Shown piece after piece: positions 9,338 to 18,097 of a stretch of 64,000 bases of DNA. A program made the translations under genes and the position numbers. The number at the start of each line of letters is the position of its first letter. The first letter of the stretch is position 1. This stretch comes from Mariprofundus erugo (GTDB lineage: Bacteria > Pseudomonadota > Zetaproteobacteria > Mariprofundales > Mariprofundaceae), in the NCBI RefSeq assembly GCF_005818865.1, contig NZ_VBRY01000006.1, positions 62,001 to 126,000 on the forward strand, written 5' to 3'. Under the pieces are notes generated by a model. It was not told where the DNA came from. It saw only the letters and a list, made by a program, of their open reading frames with translations, and made no database searches.

Positions 9338-9973
9338 ATGGAACAGAGCGAATCAGAGATGTCGTTGCCGTCGTGGCAATGGCTCGGGCGGCAATCATAT
9401 ATGCCTTGCTGGCAACGGATGCAGCAGCGGGCAGCGGCTGTGGCTGAAGGTGTGGCCGATGAGGTGATCTGGAGCTGTGAGCATGAGCCGGTCTATACCA
9501 CCGGCAGGCGAGGGGTGGATAATCGCACCGGCTCTGCCTTGCCGGCGCCGCTTTTGCAGGTTGATCGGGGAGGGGAGACGACATTCCACGGTCCCGGCCA
9601 GTTGCTGCTCTATCCGGTCATTGATTTGCGCCGGCGCGGTATCGGGGTGCGCGACTATGTGGCCATGCTGGAGCAGTCCTGTATGAATCTGCTGGCTGAT
9701 ATGGGGGTCGACAGTGGCCGACGCTGTGGTTTTCCCGGTGTCTGGATCGGTTCAGGCAAGGTGGCGGCACTGGGTGTACGGGTCACCCGCGGGGTGGCTT
9801 TTCATGGTATGGCGCTGAATCTTGCTGTCGAGTCGCACTGGTTTACTGCGATCAATCCGTGTGGTTTGTCGCTGGCGGCGGTCAATGTCGGTGCGTATGT
9901 TTCTGTACCGTCGATGGAGGTTATGGCCGGCCAGTGGTGTCGCTCCTTCGAGGCCCTTCTGGCCGGGCGGTAG
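9338..9973 (+). CDS. lipB: Octanoyl-[acyl-carrier-protein]:protein N-octanoyltransferase
   Basis: A 211-residue LipB that transfers octanoate from ACP to lipoyl domains, the first step of endogenous lipoate synthesis; the LipA step then inserts sulfur. The substrate-binding signature RGGETTFHGPGQLLLYP is at about residues 77-93. The catalytic pair is Lys141 (GKVAALGVR) and Cys175 (INPCG). Length fits the family (about 200-240). The start could be ATG 9338 or ATG 9359; neither has a strong ribosome site. lipA is not in the window. It is divergent from the MBL-lipoprotein gene. Confidence 0.95.
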   Translation: MEQSESEMSLPSWQWLGRQSYMPCWQRMQQRAAAVAEGVADEVIWSCEHEPVYTTGRRGVDNRTGSALPAPLLQVDRGGETTFHGPGQLLLYPVIDLRRRGIGVRDYVAMLEQSCMNLLADMGVDSGRRCGFPGVWIGSGKVAALGVRVTRGVAFHGMALNLAVESHWFTAINPCGLSLAAVNVGAYVSVPSMEVMAGQWCRSFEALLAGR

Positions 9974-10018
9974 TGTTCATTATCGCTGTTTTTTCTGTAT
10001 TTTATCGATTTTTCCGAA

Positions 10019-10072
10019 TATAATCAGACCTGTTTCGGCTTTGTTTACACCCTGCTTGTGAATCGCTATGGT
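10019..10072 (+). promoter_or_regulatory. Candidate sigma-70 promoters of dksA
   Basis: TTTACA (10044-10049) and TATGGT (10067-10072) are separated by 17 bases in the gap before dksA. A perfect TATAAT hexamer also occurs at 10019-10024 with only a weak -35. Either could drive dksA; this is from consensus match only. Confidence 0.45.
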
Positions 10073-10130
10073 TCACGCCCTTTTTGGCTGATCCGTTTTT
10101 CAGGATAGCCCTATGTTGTAGGAGAAAATC

Positions 10131-10502
10131 ATGCCACTGACCAAGAAACAACTGTCTGAGTTTGAAAAACAACTGGTGGACTGGAAGGCTGAGCTTGAAG
10201 TGGGCCAGAGTGCAAATGTTCAGGCCATGACCGAGATGGAGCAGACCTCGTTCCCTGACCCGACTGACCAGGCAAGCATGGAAACAGATCTCGATTTTGA
10301 TCTGAGAATCAAGGATCGTGAGCGTAAGCTGATCAGGAAAATTGACCAGGCGATTGCCCGCATCAAGGACGGTGAGTTCGGTGAGTGCGAATCGTGTGGC
10401 GGTGCGATCAGTGTCAAGCGTCTGCAGGCTCGTCCGGTCACCACCCTTTGTATCGACTGCAAAACAGCTCAGGAGCAGGAAGAGCGCACCCGCTCCGACT
10501 GA
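10131..10502 (+). CDS. dksA: RNA polymerase-binding transcription factor DksA
   Basis: A 123-residue DksA/TraR-family protein that enters the RNA polymerase secondary channel and acts with ppGpp in the stringent response. The N-terminal coiled coil ends in the tip motif DPTDQAS (residues 43-49) holding the acidic pair Asp43/Asp46. A four-Cys zinc finger follows (Cys86, Cys89, Cys107, Cys110). It is slightly shorter than E. coli DksA (151) and lacks part of the N-terminal extension. The start ATG follows GTAGGAG by seven bases. It is monocistronic: promoter elements lie upstream and a strong terminator downstream. Confidence 0.95.
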   Translation: MPLTKKQLSEFEKQLVDWKAELEVGQSANVQAMTEMEQTSFPDPTDQASMETDLDFDLRIKDRERKLIRKIDQAIARIKDGEFGECESCGGAISVKRLQARPVTTLCIDCKTAQEQEERTRSD

Positions 10503-10512
10503 TTTTCGGCTG

Positions 10513-10534
10513 ACAGAGGGGATCTCTCCTCTGT
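10513..10534 (+). other. Hairpin just after dksA
   Basis: ACAGAGG (10513-10519) and CCTCTGT (10528-10534) form a perfect seven-base stem right after the dksA stop. No T tract follows, so it is more likely an mRNA 3'-end stabilising hairpin than a terminator. Confidence 0.45.
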
Positions 10535-10566
10535 AACGTCCGCTTCTGTTACCGTATCAATCACCA

Positions 10567-10593
10567 GGGCCCGCGCATGTCGCGGGCCTTTTT
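10567..10593 (+). terminator. Rho-independent terminator after dksA
   Basis: GGCCCGCG (10568-10575) pairs perfectly with CGCGGGCC (10581-10588) around a five-base loop and is followed directly by five T residues. This is a classic intrinsic terminator. Confidence 0.9.
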
Positions 10594-10667
10594 ATGTTGA
10601 TCCGGCAAGCGGCTGATGATGTGGCGGCAGCCATTGCAGCGCGTTGCGCAAGCCGTAGAGTGCCCGC

Positions 10668-12407
10668 ATGAGTTATCTGGTACTGGCACGACGCTGGCGT
10701 CCGCAGCGATTTTCCGATCTGGTCGGGCAGGATGTGGTGGTTCGTACCCTGAAAAATGCCCTTTCCGGCGGTCATCTGGCTCATGCCTATCTGCTCTGCG
10801 GTATTCGCGGCGTGGGCAAAACGACGATTGCCCGCCTGATGGCGATGGCCGTAAATTGTGAACAGGCTGATCAGGGGGAGCCGTGTGGCAGTTGCAACGC
10901 CTGTCGGGGGATCGCAACCGGCTCCAACCTGGATGTGCAGGAGATGGATGCTGCCAGTCATACCGGTGTGGACGATGTACGTGAGATTCTTGACGGAGTG
11001 CGTTACCCGCCTGCCAGTCTGAAAAAGCGCGTCTACATTATCGATGAGGCGCATATGCTCTCCAAGAGTGCGTTCAATGCGTTGCTCAAAACACTGGAAG
11101 AGCCGCCTGCGCATGTCATGTTTATTCTCGCCACGACGGAGTCGGATAAGCTGCCGGTGACGGTGCGCTCGCGCTGTCAGCGCTTTGATTTACGCCGGCT
11201 TGGCCATAGTGAAATCAGCGGCTATCTGTCGCATGTGTTCGGGCGTGAGTCCGTCGATGCCGATGCCGATGCCATTGCGGCGATTGCCCGCTCGGCCGAT
11301 GGCAGTGTGCGTGATGCATTGTCATTGAGTGAAAGGGTGCTGGCCTATGCCGGCAAGCGGATGGTGCTGGCCGATGTCGATGCGGCACTCGGGCAGGTAG
11401 GTACAGAGCCGGTGCGACAGCTGTCCCGGGCTCTGTTTACGGGTGATGCGGCAGAGGCCGTGCAGTTGCTGCGAACGGTCAGCGCAACAGGGCATGGTGG
11501 CCGCACACTGTTGCTGGAGCTGGCCCGTTTATGGCATCAGCTTGCCTGCCTGCAGGTGGATGAGACATTACTGGGTGAAGAGGTGGATGCTGAACAGCGT
11601 CAGTGGCTGCAGCAGTATGCGGCCAGCCTGAGCTCAGCCGCGCTTGATCTGCGTTATCAGGTATTGTTGGCAGGTATGCGGGACCTTTCGCTCGTTGATG
11701 AGCGTATGGGCGCTGAAATGATTCTGATGCGTTTATGCGGGCTGAATGCGATTTCGGCGGTCGGAGCAGTGCCGGCTATCAGTCGGGCAGCCGGTGCGGC
11801 TCCGGTGGTGGCTCCGGTGGTGGCTCCGGTGGTGGCTCCGGTGGTGGCTCCGGTGGTGGCTCCGGTGGTGAGGACTGAAGCTGTAGAGCCTGCTGTGGCA
11901 GCGCAGGAGATGCCGGCTGCGCCAGTGCAGTTGCAGCCGGCTGAACAGGAAAAGCCGGTTGCTGTACAGACACAGGAAGCGGATTTGCCACTGCATGATA
12001 CGGGGGAACCGGCAGGTCATCGCTGTCGCGACTGGCGCGAGGTGGTGACGGCGCTGCATGATTTCCGACCCGGGCTTGCTGCGATGCTCGAGCATGTGAT
12101 TTGTCTGGAGTTTGGCAGCCGGGTGCGTCTGGCACTGGAGAGGCATCAGCAGGCGACGATCAATGCCGCTGACCGGCGTGATTTTGCCGCATGGCTGGGG
12201 CGCGAGGTTTTCTGGGAAGCCAGACAGTCGGGCGAAGGTGAGTCCATCTCACAGCAGCGGGAACGCTTTGCCCGCGTGGAAAAGGCGCGGTTGAGAAAAA
12301 ATGCGGAGGATGATCCGCATGTGCAGGCATTGATGGCCGAAATGGATGCCCAGCTGGTTAGCGTGTTGCCGGCCGGGGTGGAAGATGAGACAGGAGTGGA
12401 AGAATGA
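10668..12407 (+). CDS. dnaX: DNA polymerase III subunit gamma/tau
   Basis: A 579-residue clamp-loader ATPase that loads the beta clamp and organises the replisome. The N-terminal domain starts with SYLVLARRWRP; it has Walker A GIRGVGKTT (about residue 45-53), a zinc-binding Cys cluster (CGSCNAC region, about 70-85), the DExx box IIDEAHML and the sensor segment TTESDKLP. A Pro/Ala/Val-rich linker follows, including six perfect APVV repeats, then a tau-type C-terminal domain. No clear A6G-type slippery site was found, so production of a short gamma form is not evident. It overlaps ybaB by ATGA. Confidence 0.96.
   Translation: MSYLVLARRWRPQRFSDLVGQDVVVRTLKNALSGGHLAHAYLLCGIRGVGKTTIARLMAMAVNCEQADQGEPCGSCNACRGIATGSNLDVQEMDAASHTGVDDVREILDGVRYPPASLKKRVYIIDEAHMLSKSAFNALLKTLEEPPAHVMFILATTESDKLPVTVRSRCQRFDLRRLGHSEISGYLSHVFGRESVDADADAIAAIARSADGSVRDALSLSERVLAYAGKRMVLADVDAALGQVGTEPVRQLSRALFTGDAAEAVQLLRTVSATGHGGRTLLLELARLWHQLACLQVDETLLGEEVDAEQRQWLQQYAASLSSAALDLRYQVLLAGMRDLSLVDERMGAEMILMRLCGLNAISAVGAVPAISRAAGAAPVVAPVVAPVVAPVVAPVVAPVVRTEAVEPAVAAQEMPAAPVQLQPAEQEKPVAVQTQEADLPLHDTGEPAGHRCRDWREVVTALHDFRPGLAAMLEHVICLEFGSRVRLALERHQQATINAADRRDFAAWLGREVFWEARQSGEGESISQQRERFARVEKARLRKNAEDDPHVQALMAEMDAQLVSVLPAGVEDETGVEE
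11799..11870 (+). repeat. Six perfect 12-bp tandem repeats inside dnaX, encoding (APVV)6
   Basis: GCTCCGGTGGTG occurs six times in a row without a mismatch, encoding Ala-Pro-Val-Val six times in the linker between the ATPase core and C-terminal domain. The perfect identity suggests recent slippage expansion and probable length variation between strains. Confidence 0.97.
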
Positions 12408-12718
12408 ATATCGCAAAGATGATGCAGCAAGCGAAGAAGATGCAGGAAAACATGAAAAAGATGCAGGAAGAGCTTGCCGGCATGGAAGTGGGTGGTGAGT
12501 CCGGTGGTGGTATGGTCCAGGTGGTCATGAGTGGTGACCGTGTGGTTCGCCGGGTGACGATCGACCCGTCATTGTGGGGAGAGCAGGACAAGGCGCTGAT
12601 CGAGGATCTTGTTGCCGCTGCCTTCAATCATGCCTCACAGAAAGCGGATGAACTTGCCAAGCAGAAGCAGCAGTCCCTGATGGCTGGTATGCCGCTGCCT
12701 CCTGGTTTTTCACTTTGA
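12404..12718 (+). CDS. ybaB: YbaB/EbfC-family nucleoid-associated protein
   Basis: A 104-residue YbaB/EbfC protein. These form tweezer-like dimers that bind DNA non-specifically or with weak preference. The N-terminal Met/Lys-rich helix (MMQQAKKMQENMKKMQEEL) and the central VMSGDRVVRRVTIDP strand region are typical. Placement between dnaX and recR is the standard bacterial arrangement. It starts by ATGA overlap with dnaX and ends one base into recR. Confidence 0.94.
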   Translation: MNIAKMMQQAKKMQENMKKMQEELAGMEVGGESGGGMVQVVMSGDRVVRRVTIDPSLWGEQDKALIEDLVAAAFNHASQKADELAKQKQQSLMAGMPLPPGFSL

Positions 12719-13341
12719 TGCACTTTCCCGGCATGCCTGCGCCACTGGCACGGGTGGTGGAGATGTTTTCTACCCTGCCGGGGGTGGGGCCGAAGACTGC
12801 CATGCGTCTCGGTCTTAATCTGCTGACGCGGCCGGCCGGGGATGCGGCAGCTCTTGCGACGGCTTTGCAGTTGTTGCATGAGCAGGTGGGCTTTTGTGAA
12901 TGCTGCGGTTGTTTTGCCGAGCAGGGGCACTGCCACTTCTGTGATGATCCGCTGCGCGATGCGGCGACCCTGTGTGTGGTCGAGCAGCCGGTGGATGTGC
13001 TGATGATGGAGCGGGGCCACGGCTATCGCGGTTGTTACCACGTATTGCTTGGCCGCCTGAGTCCGGTTGACGGGATCGGCCCCGAGCAGCTGCGCTTTGC
13101 CGCTCTGGATCGCCGTCTTGCCGCCGGTGGAATCGATGAGATGATTCTGGCGACCAGTGCGACGGTCGACGGAGAGGCAACGGCCCATTATCTGGCCAAT
13201 CGTTACAGGGATGCAGGGATTACGGTCTCGCGCATTTCCCGTGGCGTGCCGGAAGGCGGGGAGCTGGAGTATCTGGATGAGCATACACTTAGCCGGGCTG
13301 TGGATCAGCGCGTGGCCTGGCAGCGGAGAGCCGGCGTATGA
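12718..13341 (+). CDS. recR: Recombination protein RecR
   Basis: A 207-residue RecR, which works with RecF and RecO to load RecA at gaps. The N-terminal helix-hairpin-helix (LPGVGPKTAMRL, residues 20-31) is followed by a four-Cys zinc finger (Cys60, Cys63, Cys72, Cys75) and a Toprim domain (VVEQPVDVLMME region). Length is close to the usual ~200. The start is ATG 12718 overlapping the ybaB stop by one base; the TTG one codon earlier is less likely. It overlaps yggS by four bases. Confidence 0.96.
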   Translation: MHFPGMPAPLARVVEMFSTLPGVGPKTAMRLGLNLLTRPAGDAAALATALQLLHEQVGFCECCGCFAEQGHCHFCDDPLRDAATLCVVEQPVDVLMMERGHGYRGCYHVLLGRLSPVDGIGPEQLRFAALDRRLAAGGIDEMILATSATVDGEATAHYLANRYRDAGITVSRISRGVPEGGELEYLDEHTLSRAVDQRVAWQRRAGV

Positions 13342-14003
13342 GTGAGTCCGGTATGGAAGGGCTGTTGCAGCGCTGGCGTTCTCTTGAGCATGAATTGGGC
13401 GAAGCCGGTGTGACGATGGTCGCGATCAGTAAATATGCGCCCGATGATGCGGTCGCTGTACTGATTGACGCAGGACATCGCTGCTTTGGTGAATCCCGTC
13501 CGCAACTGTTGCGCGATCGTGCTTTGCGCTGGCCGCAGTGTCAGTGGCATATGATTGGTCCGCTACAGAAGAACAAGGCGAAATATGTGGCCCGGCATGC
13601 GGCCATGTGGCATAGCTGTGACTCTGTGGCGACAGCGGCAGCGGTCGCAGCTCATCTGGATGGCCGAACCCTTCCCGTATTGATTCAGGTGAACATCTCC
13701 GGTAATCCCGATCAGCATGGTATTTCTGTGGATGAATTGCCTGCATTTGCGGCGCAGATTACAGCCATTGAAGGGTTACAGCTTTGCGGTCTGATGGCGA
13801 TGGCACCGCACTTTGGTGACGTACGGCCGGCCTTTCAGGCGATGCGCAGCTTGCGGGATAAAATGTTCGATGGGAGTGTTGGCCAGCTGAGCATGGGGAT
13901 GAGCGGTGATTTCCGTGAGGCTGTGGAAGAGGGAGCGACCATGGTAAGGCTTGGCTCGGTTTTGTTCGGTGAGCTGGATATACGTAACAACAGGAATGAT
14001 TGA
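13338..14003 (+). CDS. yggS: YggS-family pyridoxal phosphate homeostasis protein
   Basis: A 221-residue PLP-binding protein with a TIM-barrel fold like alanine racemase. The PLP lysine is Lys32 in VAISKYAP, followed by the GESRPQ segment, the WHMIGPLQKNK motif and the C-terminal SMGMSGDF...VRLGSVLFG phosphate-binding stretch. It binds PLP without a known enzyme activity and affects amino-acid and cofactor pools. Its start overlaps recR (ATGA) and it abuts proC, a very common pairing. Confidence 0.94.
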   Translation: MSESGMEGLLQRWRSLEHELGEAGVTMVAISKYAPDDAVAVLIDAGHRCFGESRPQLLRDRALRWPQCQWHMIGPLQKNKAKYVARHAAMWHSCDSVATAAAVAAHLDGRTLPVLIQVNISGNPDQHGISVDELPAFAAQITAIEGLQLCGLMAMAPHFGDVRPAFQAMRSLRDKMFDGSVGQLSMGMSGDFREAVEEGATMVRLGSVLFGELDIRNNRND

Positions 14004-14807
14004 ATGCAGCAACTGAAAATTTCATTTATTGGCGGCGGCAATATGGCCGAGGCACTGATTGCAGGCCTCAGACGTGCCGGCCACGAAGCAGATCATATCT
14101 GTGTGGCTGAACCCGGTGAAGAGCGCCGCAAACAGCTGGCCGGGCAGTATGGTGTGCGGGTAACGGCGGAGAACAGAGCGGCCGTGACCGATGCCGATAT
14201 GGTGGTGCTTGCGGTCAAGCCGCAGCAGATGCAGGTGGCACTGCAGGGTATCAGTGATGCCATCGATGCGAATGCGACGGTGGTCAGTATCGCAGCAGGT
14301 CTTACCGTGGCAAAACTTGCGTCCATGCTTGGCGGTCAGGCCCATATTGTTCGGGTCATGCCGAATACGCCGGCGCTGGTCGGGGCTGGCGTATCGGTAT
14401 TGTACAGTACGGCAGATGAGCAGCATCGTCATCGTGCCGAATACCTGATGACGGCCTGTGGCAGTGCCTACTGGCTGGATCAGGAACAGCAGATGCATGC
14501 AGTGACAGCGCTTTCCGGCAGTGGGCCTGCCTACTTTTTCCTGCTGACAGAGGTGATGGAAGCCTCCGGTGTTGCGCTTGGCCTCAGTCGCGAGCTTGCC
14601 CGTGACCTTGCAAGCCAGACGGCACTGGGTGCAGGACGCATGCTTGTCGAAAGCGGTCGGCCAGCCGATGCATTGCGTCAGCAGGTGACAAGTCCCGGGG
14701 GGACGACCCAGGCGGCACTGGATATGATGTTCAGGGAAGGGTTGCCGGATACGGTGCGCAAGGCATTGACGGTTGCCTGCAGACGCTCGCAGGAGCTGGC
14801 CTCCTGA
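14004..14807 (+). CDS. proC: Pyrroline-5-carboxylate reductase
   Basis: A 267-residue enzyme reducing pyrroline-5-carboxylate to proline with NAD(P)H, the last step of proline synthesis. The N-terminal Rossmann motif is FIGGGNMAEALIAGL (about residues 8-22), VLAVKPQQM marks the nucleotide domain, and the ALSGSGPAYFF and TSPGGTT motifs form the dimeric substrate site. It immediately follows the yggS stop and overlaps yggT by one base. Confidence 0.96.
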   Translation: MQQLKISFIGGGNMAEALIAGLRRAGHEADHICVAEPGEERRKQLAGQYGVRVTAENRAAVTDADMVVLAVKPQQMQVALQGISDAIDANATVVSIAAGLTVAKLASMLGGQAHIVRVMPNTPALVGAGVSVLYSTADEQHRHRAEYLMTACGSAYWLDQEQQMHAVTALSGSGPAYFFLLTEVMEASGVALGLSRELARDLASQTALGAGRMLVESGRPADALRQQVTSPGGTTQAALDMMFREGLPDTVRKALTVACRRSQELAS

Positions 14808-15112
14808 TGTACGTGCTGGGCTATTTTCTGCAGGCGCTGGCCGGTGTCATTCATGTGATCCTGATGACGGCAACGATTATCGTGATCGCCCGTGCAGTGC
14901 TGTCGTGGGTTTCTCCCGACCCGTATAATCCGATTGTACGGATCATCAATCAGATGTCCGAGCCGTTGCTGTTTCCGGTCCGGCGGCGCGTCCCCTATAT
15001 CAGCGGTATTGATTTTTCGCCGATGATTGTGCTGCTGGCATTGATGTTTGTGGACAACTTTCTTGTACCCAGTCTGCAGCGGATTGCTGTCGGCCTGATT
15101 CAGGGCGGGTGA
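14807..15112 (+). CDS. yggT: YggT-family integral membrane protein
   Basis: A 101-residue protein with two hydrophobic segments (about residues 3-30 and 63-85). The YggT motif RAVLSWVSPDPYNPIVRIINQMSEPLL is split by no gap, and RRRVPYISGIDFSPMIVLL follows. The molecular function is unsettled; members are associated with envelope or cell-division processes and osmotic tolerance. It lies in the usual proC-yggT-yggU order with overlaps on both sides. Confidence 0.9.
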   Translation: MYVLGYFLQALAGVIHVILMTATIIVIARAVLSWVSPDPYNPIVRIINQMSEPLLFPVRRRVPYISGIDFSPMIVLLALMFVDNFLVPSLQRIAVGLIQGG

Positions 15113-15423
15113 GCGTTCATCCGCTCGATGCGGTCCTGAGCGAGGGGCGTGACGGGCTGTATGTGAATATCCATGCTCAACCGGGGGCGCGTAAACCACA
15201 ATTGCGCGGGTTGCACGGTGATGCGGTGAAAATTGCTGTGGCTGAGGCTGCGCAGGATGGCAAAGCCAATGCCGCGATCGTTCAGTTCGTTGCCTCTTCT
15301 CTCGGTCTGGGCAGGAGTGAGGCGGAGATTGCCTCCGGTCACACATCAAGAAAAAAACGATTGTTTTTACACGGTGATCCTGCCGACCTTCGCCTGCGGC
15401 TGGAAAAATGGCTGGCCATATGA
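15109..15423 (+). CDS. yggU: DUF167 / YggU-family protein
   Basis: A 104-residue DUF167 protein with the family core VNIHAQPGARK (about residues 19-29), AVAEAAQDGKANAAIVQFVA and the SGHTSRKKRLFL segment. The biochemical function is unknown. It begins with GTG 15109 in a GTGA overlap with yggT, so it is very likely translated by coupling. Confidence 0.88.
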   Translation: MSVHPLDAVLSEGRDGLYVNIHAQPGARKPQLRGLHGDAVKIAVAEAAQDGKANAAIVQFVASSLGLGRSEAEIASGHTSRKKRLFLHGDPADLRLRLEKWLAI

Positions 15424-15445
15424 CTGGCAGTTCCGGGTGGTGCGG

Positions 15446-16360
15446 ATGATCTGGCTGAAGATCACCCTCTCACTGCTATTGCTTGGCTATCTCGGCTGGA
15501 CGCTCGATGGTGCCGCCATCGCGCATCAGTTGATGCAGGTGCAGTGGCTTCCTGTGTTGGCAGCGACAGCCTGTCTTATTGTCGGGCAGCTGTTCTCAGC
15601 ATGGCGATGGGTTTGGCTGGCGCGTGCACTGGGGCTGACGGTGGATGCCGCACGCAAGATTCAACTCTATTTTCTCGGCATGTTTCTGAGTCTGTTTTTA
15701 CCCTCGATTATTGGCGGTGATGTCGCCCGTGGCTGGTTGCTGGCCCGTGGTCGGGCCGGAAGTGGCTGGCTGGCGGCCGCCAGTGTGGTGCTTGAGCGGC
15801 TGAACGGTATGGTCGGTTTACTGTTACTGATCAGTTTTTGCATGCTTTATCTGGTGCTGCCCGAGTGGTGGCGGTGGTCATGGTTTGCCGGGCTGCTGCT
15901 GTTTTTGTTGTTGATGCTGGCAACGCCGAAGTGGTGGCCGTGGTTGCAGGGGTTGTCGCTGACGCCTCGCTGGTCGGGATGGCAGCAGCTGCCACTGGCC
16001 TCCCCGCAGTTTTCCAGGGCATGGATGCAATCGCTGCCGCTTTCGTTGTTGTTTCAGGGGCTGGTGGTGCAGGCGCACGTCTTGCTCGGACAGGCAGTGG
16101 GACTGGAGCTGTCGTGGTTTGCATACGGGTTTATGGTGTGTCTGGTGGCGTTGGCTTCAGCACTCCCTCTGTCATTTAATGGTTTCGGCATCAGGGAGGC
16201 CGGTTATGTCGGCTTTTCTGTCTGGTTCGGTGGCACGGCTGAAGCAGCGGGTGCGATGGCGGTGTTGTGGGTGCTGGTACTGGCTGTGGCATCGCTGCCC
16301 GGTGGTATTGTGCTGTGGCGTCTGGGGGGAGCTTCGATTCTCAGGCGTGATCAGGGATAA
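15446..16360 (+). CDS. Lysylphosphatidylglycerol synthase TM-region (UPF0104/AglD-like) membrane protein
   Basis: About 304 residues with eight or so hydrophobic segments. It carries the LPG-synthetase transmembrane-region signature: LFSAWRWVWLARALG near the start, YFLGMFLSLFLPSIIGGDVARGWLLAR, and FNGFGIREAGYVGF near the end. Standalone members are proposed lipid flippases or glycolipid-related proteins; no catalytic aminoacyl-transfer domain is present. The start at ATG 15446 was chosen because the upstream frame encodes non-membrane residues overlapping yggU; a nearby GTG is possible. Confidence 0.78.
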   Translation: MIWLKITLSLLLLGYLGWTLDGAAIAHQLMQVQWLPVLAATACLIVGQLFSAWRWVWLARALGLTVDAARKIQLYFLGMFLSLFLPSIIGGDVARGWLLARGRAGSGWLAAASVVLERLNGMVGLLLLISFCMLYLVLPEWWRWSWFAGLLLFLLLMLATPKWWPWLQGLSLTPRWSGWQQLPLASPQFSRAWMQSLPLSLLFQGLVVQAHVLLGQAVGLELSWFAYGFMVCLVALASALPLSFNGFGIREAGYVGFSVWFGGTAEAAGAMAVLWVLVLAVASLPGGIVLWRLGGASILRRDQG

Positions 16361-16380
16361 AGATGGTGGCTTGCCTGATG

Positions 16381-17037
16381 TCAGGACATGGCAAGATTGA
16401 TCAGGTATTCAGCGCTGCCAAGCACCAGCGGGCCGATGATCTGCTGCAATATGCCTGTGGCCAGCAGCACAATAATGATGATAAAACCATAGGGCTCCAG
16501 ACGGGAGAGCTGGTAAGCCGCCTGTCCATGCAGCAGACCTACAGCCACCCGGCCGCCATCCAGTGGTGGCAGCGGCAGCAGATTGAAAATGCATAACACC
16601 ATATTAATGATAATCGAAGCCTGACACATCAGAGCCAGCGGTTGAGCGACCCATGCTGCCGATGCGGGAAGTGCTACGGTGAAAGCGAGCAGCAGGGCGG
16701 ATAGTACAGCGAGGGTGAGATTGGTGAGCGGGCCTGCCAGTGCCACCAGTACCATGTCCTGTTTCGGTCTTCTCAGGTTTCTGAAGTTGACCGGTACAGG
16801 TTTGGCATAACCGAAGAGGAATGGTGAGCCGATGACAAGCAGGGCAACAGGAATCAGAATCGTACCGACAGGATCAATGTGTTTCAGCGGATTCAGGGTC
16901 AGGCGTCCCATCCAGCGTGCCGTGTTATCGCCAAGTCGCTCTGCAACCCAGCCATGAGCCACCTCGTGCAGGATGATGGCGAGCAGCACAGGCATGGCCC
17001 AGATGCTTATTTTTTCCATGATCGCAGCAATATCCAT
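16381..17037 (-). CDS. Site-2 protease-like family M50 membrane metallopeptidase
   Basis: A 218-residue polytopic protein with the zinc motif HEVAHG near residue 27 and the third-ligand motif FNLLPLPPLDGGR, typical of compact M50B proteases of the rhomboid-free S2P clade (YwhC/Rv-type). Five to six hydrophobic segments are visible. Substrates of this standalone clade are generally unknown. ATG 17037 was chosen because GGAG lies about seven bases upstream; a longer frame begins at 17061. It is convergent with the flippase-like gene and divergent from the next gene. Confidence 0.85.
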   Translation of the reverse strand: MDIAAIMEKISIWAMPVLLAIILHEVAHGWVAERLGDNTARWMGRLTLNPLKHIDPVGTILIPVALLVIGSPFLFGYAKPVPVNFRNLRRPKQDMVLVALAGPLTNLTLAVLSALLLAFTVALPASAAWVAQPLALMCQASIIINMVLCIFNLLPLPPLDGGRVAVGLLHGQAAYQLSRLEPYGFIIIIVLLATGILQQIIGPLVLGSAEYLINLAMS

Positions 17038-17177
17038 CCATGCTCTCCTTTGTCTGATCACTCAATCATGCCACTCGAGGCTCCGGCAGGGAATCCCCGA
17101 TCTCCTGCTGCCAGCTGTTCGGTGCGGGCCCTTTACTACTCGCGTCGATATGTTCAGGTTTTTCACGAGCGGCAGCT

Positions 17178-17891
17178 ATGATAAAACGAATCATGATTTC
17201 CATATCCCTCTGTTTGTGTGCCTTGCTTGCATGGTTTGCGTGGCAGCGCCCTGCTGCGGCACCGGTACAGGGCAGTGTGCGTATTCACCTGCCTGATGAA
17301 GTGTGGCAGGCGGAAGCGGCGCGTCATGCGCAATGGCGGGTGGTGACCCGCAGGCTGGTTTCCCGCGCCTCGGCAAACACATTGCATTATCGGCTCAGTC
17401 AGTTGCAGCTATCACCGATTGCCATTCTGCGGACTGAAGAGGTGGTTCTGCATGCTTTTGATGATGCTCGCTTGTACGCAAGTCGCGGGGAGGCCGTTGC
17501 TGCTGCAGTGATGTGGCGGCAGGCCGGCATTGAGGTGAATATCATACGGGTGAATCAATCACTCTATATGGTTGGTTTGGGGCGATTATATCAGGATCGC
17601 TATGCCGAGCTGTTGCAGCAACGGCTGGATCGGGAAGGGCGCCCGTATCGTTATGAGCGCAGGATTGTTCCTATTCCAACCTGGCGCTTTACCTTTGCGG
17701 CCACAGATATGGTGGCTGCCCGGGTGCTATGGAAGAAGCTTGAGGCATCAGGGGTGATGATGCCGGTGATGATGCCCGAGGTGCGTTTTCAGTTGCTGTA
17801 CGGGTCTTCACTGGCAACACCCGATGAGTTTGGCCGGTCCGTGCAGCGTCCGCAGCCTGCTGCATCACCGCTGTCACCCTCTGCCGGTTAA
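17178..17891 (+). CDS. Unknown membrane-anchored periplasmic protein
   Basis: A 237-residue protein with an N-terminal hydrophobic anchor (about residues 5-21, MISISLCLCALLAWFAW) followed by a mixed alpha/beta region. The part at about 80-200 shows two similar segments where an aromatic strand is followed by a helix (YMVGLGRLYQD... and WRFTFAATDM...), vaguely like SPOR-type domains. I cannot assign a family. The C-terminus is Pro/Ser-rich and probably disordered. It stands alone between a divergent protease gene and the giant kinase, with a 206-base gap before the latter. Confidence 0.6.
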   Translation: MIKRIMISISLCLCALLAWFAWQRPAAAPVQGSVRIHLPDEVWQAEAARHAQWRVVTRRLVSRASANTLHYRLSQLQLSPIAILRTEEVVLHAFDDARLYASRGEAVAAAVMWRQAGIEVNIIRVNQSLYMVGLGRLYQDRYAELLQQRLDREGRPYRYERRIVPIPTWRFTFAATDMVAARVLWKKLEASGVMMPVMMPEVRFQLLYGSSLATPDEFGRSVQRPQPAASPLSPSAG

Positions 17892-18097
17892 GCGTGGCGG
17901 GTTGCTCGCCTGCGTGGGGATATTGAAGCATTGATTTCAGTCTGTATGGGGAAACAGGTATCGCAATCGGAGCAGGGATGGCTTTGTATGTGCTTTCTTT
18001 GTTGTGACATCTTGCGAAAAGGTATGTATTGAATCATGATGCAATATCTTTTTTTTAGTTGGGGTGTGGTTTGAATCGCTATTCATGAAGGGGCGTC

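Noticed and set aside
12285-12310. Programmed frameshift site in dnaX
   Set aside because: The A6 run here is near the end of the gene, outside the usual domain boundary, and no downstream stop/hairpin arrangement supports a gamma product.
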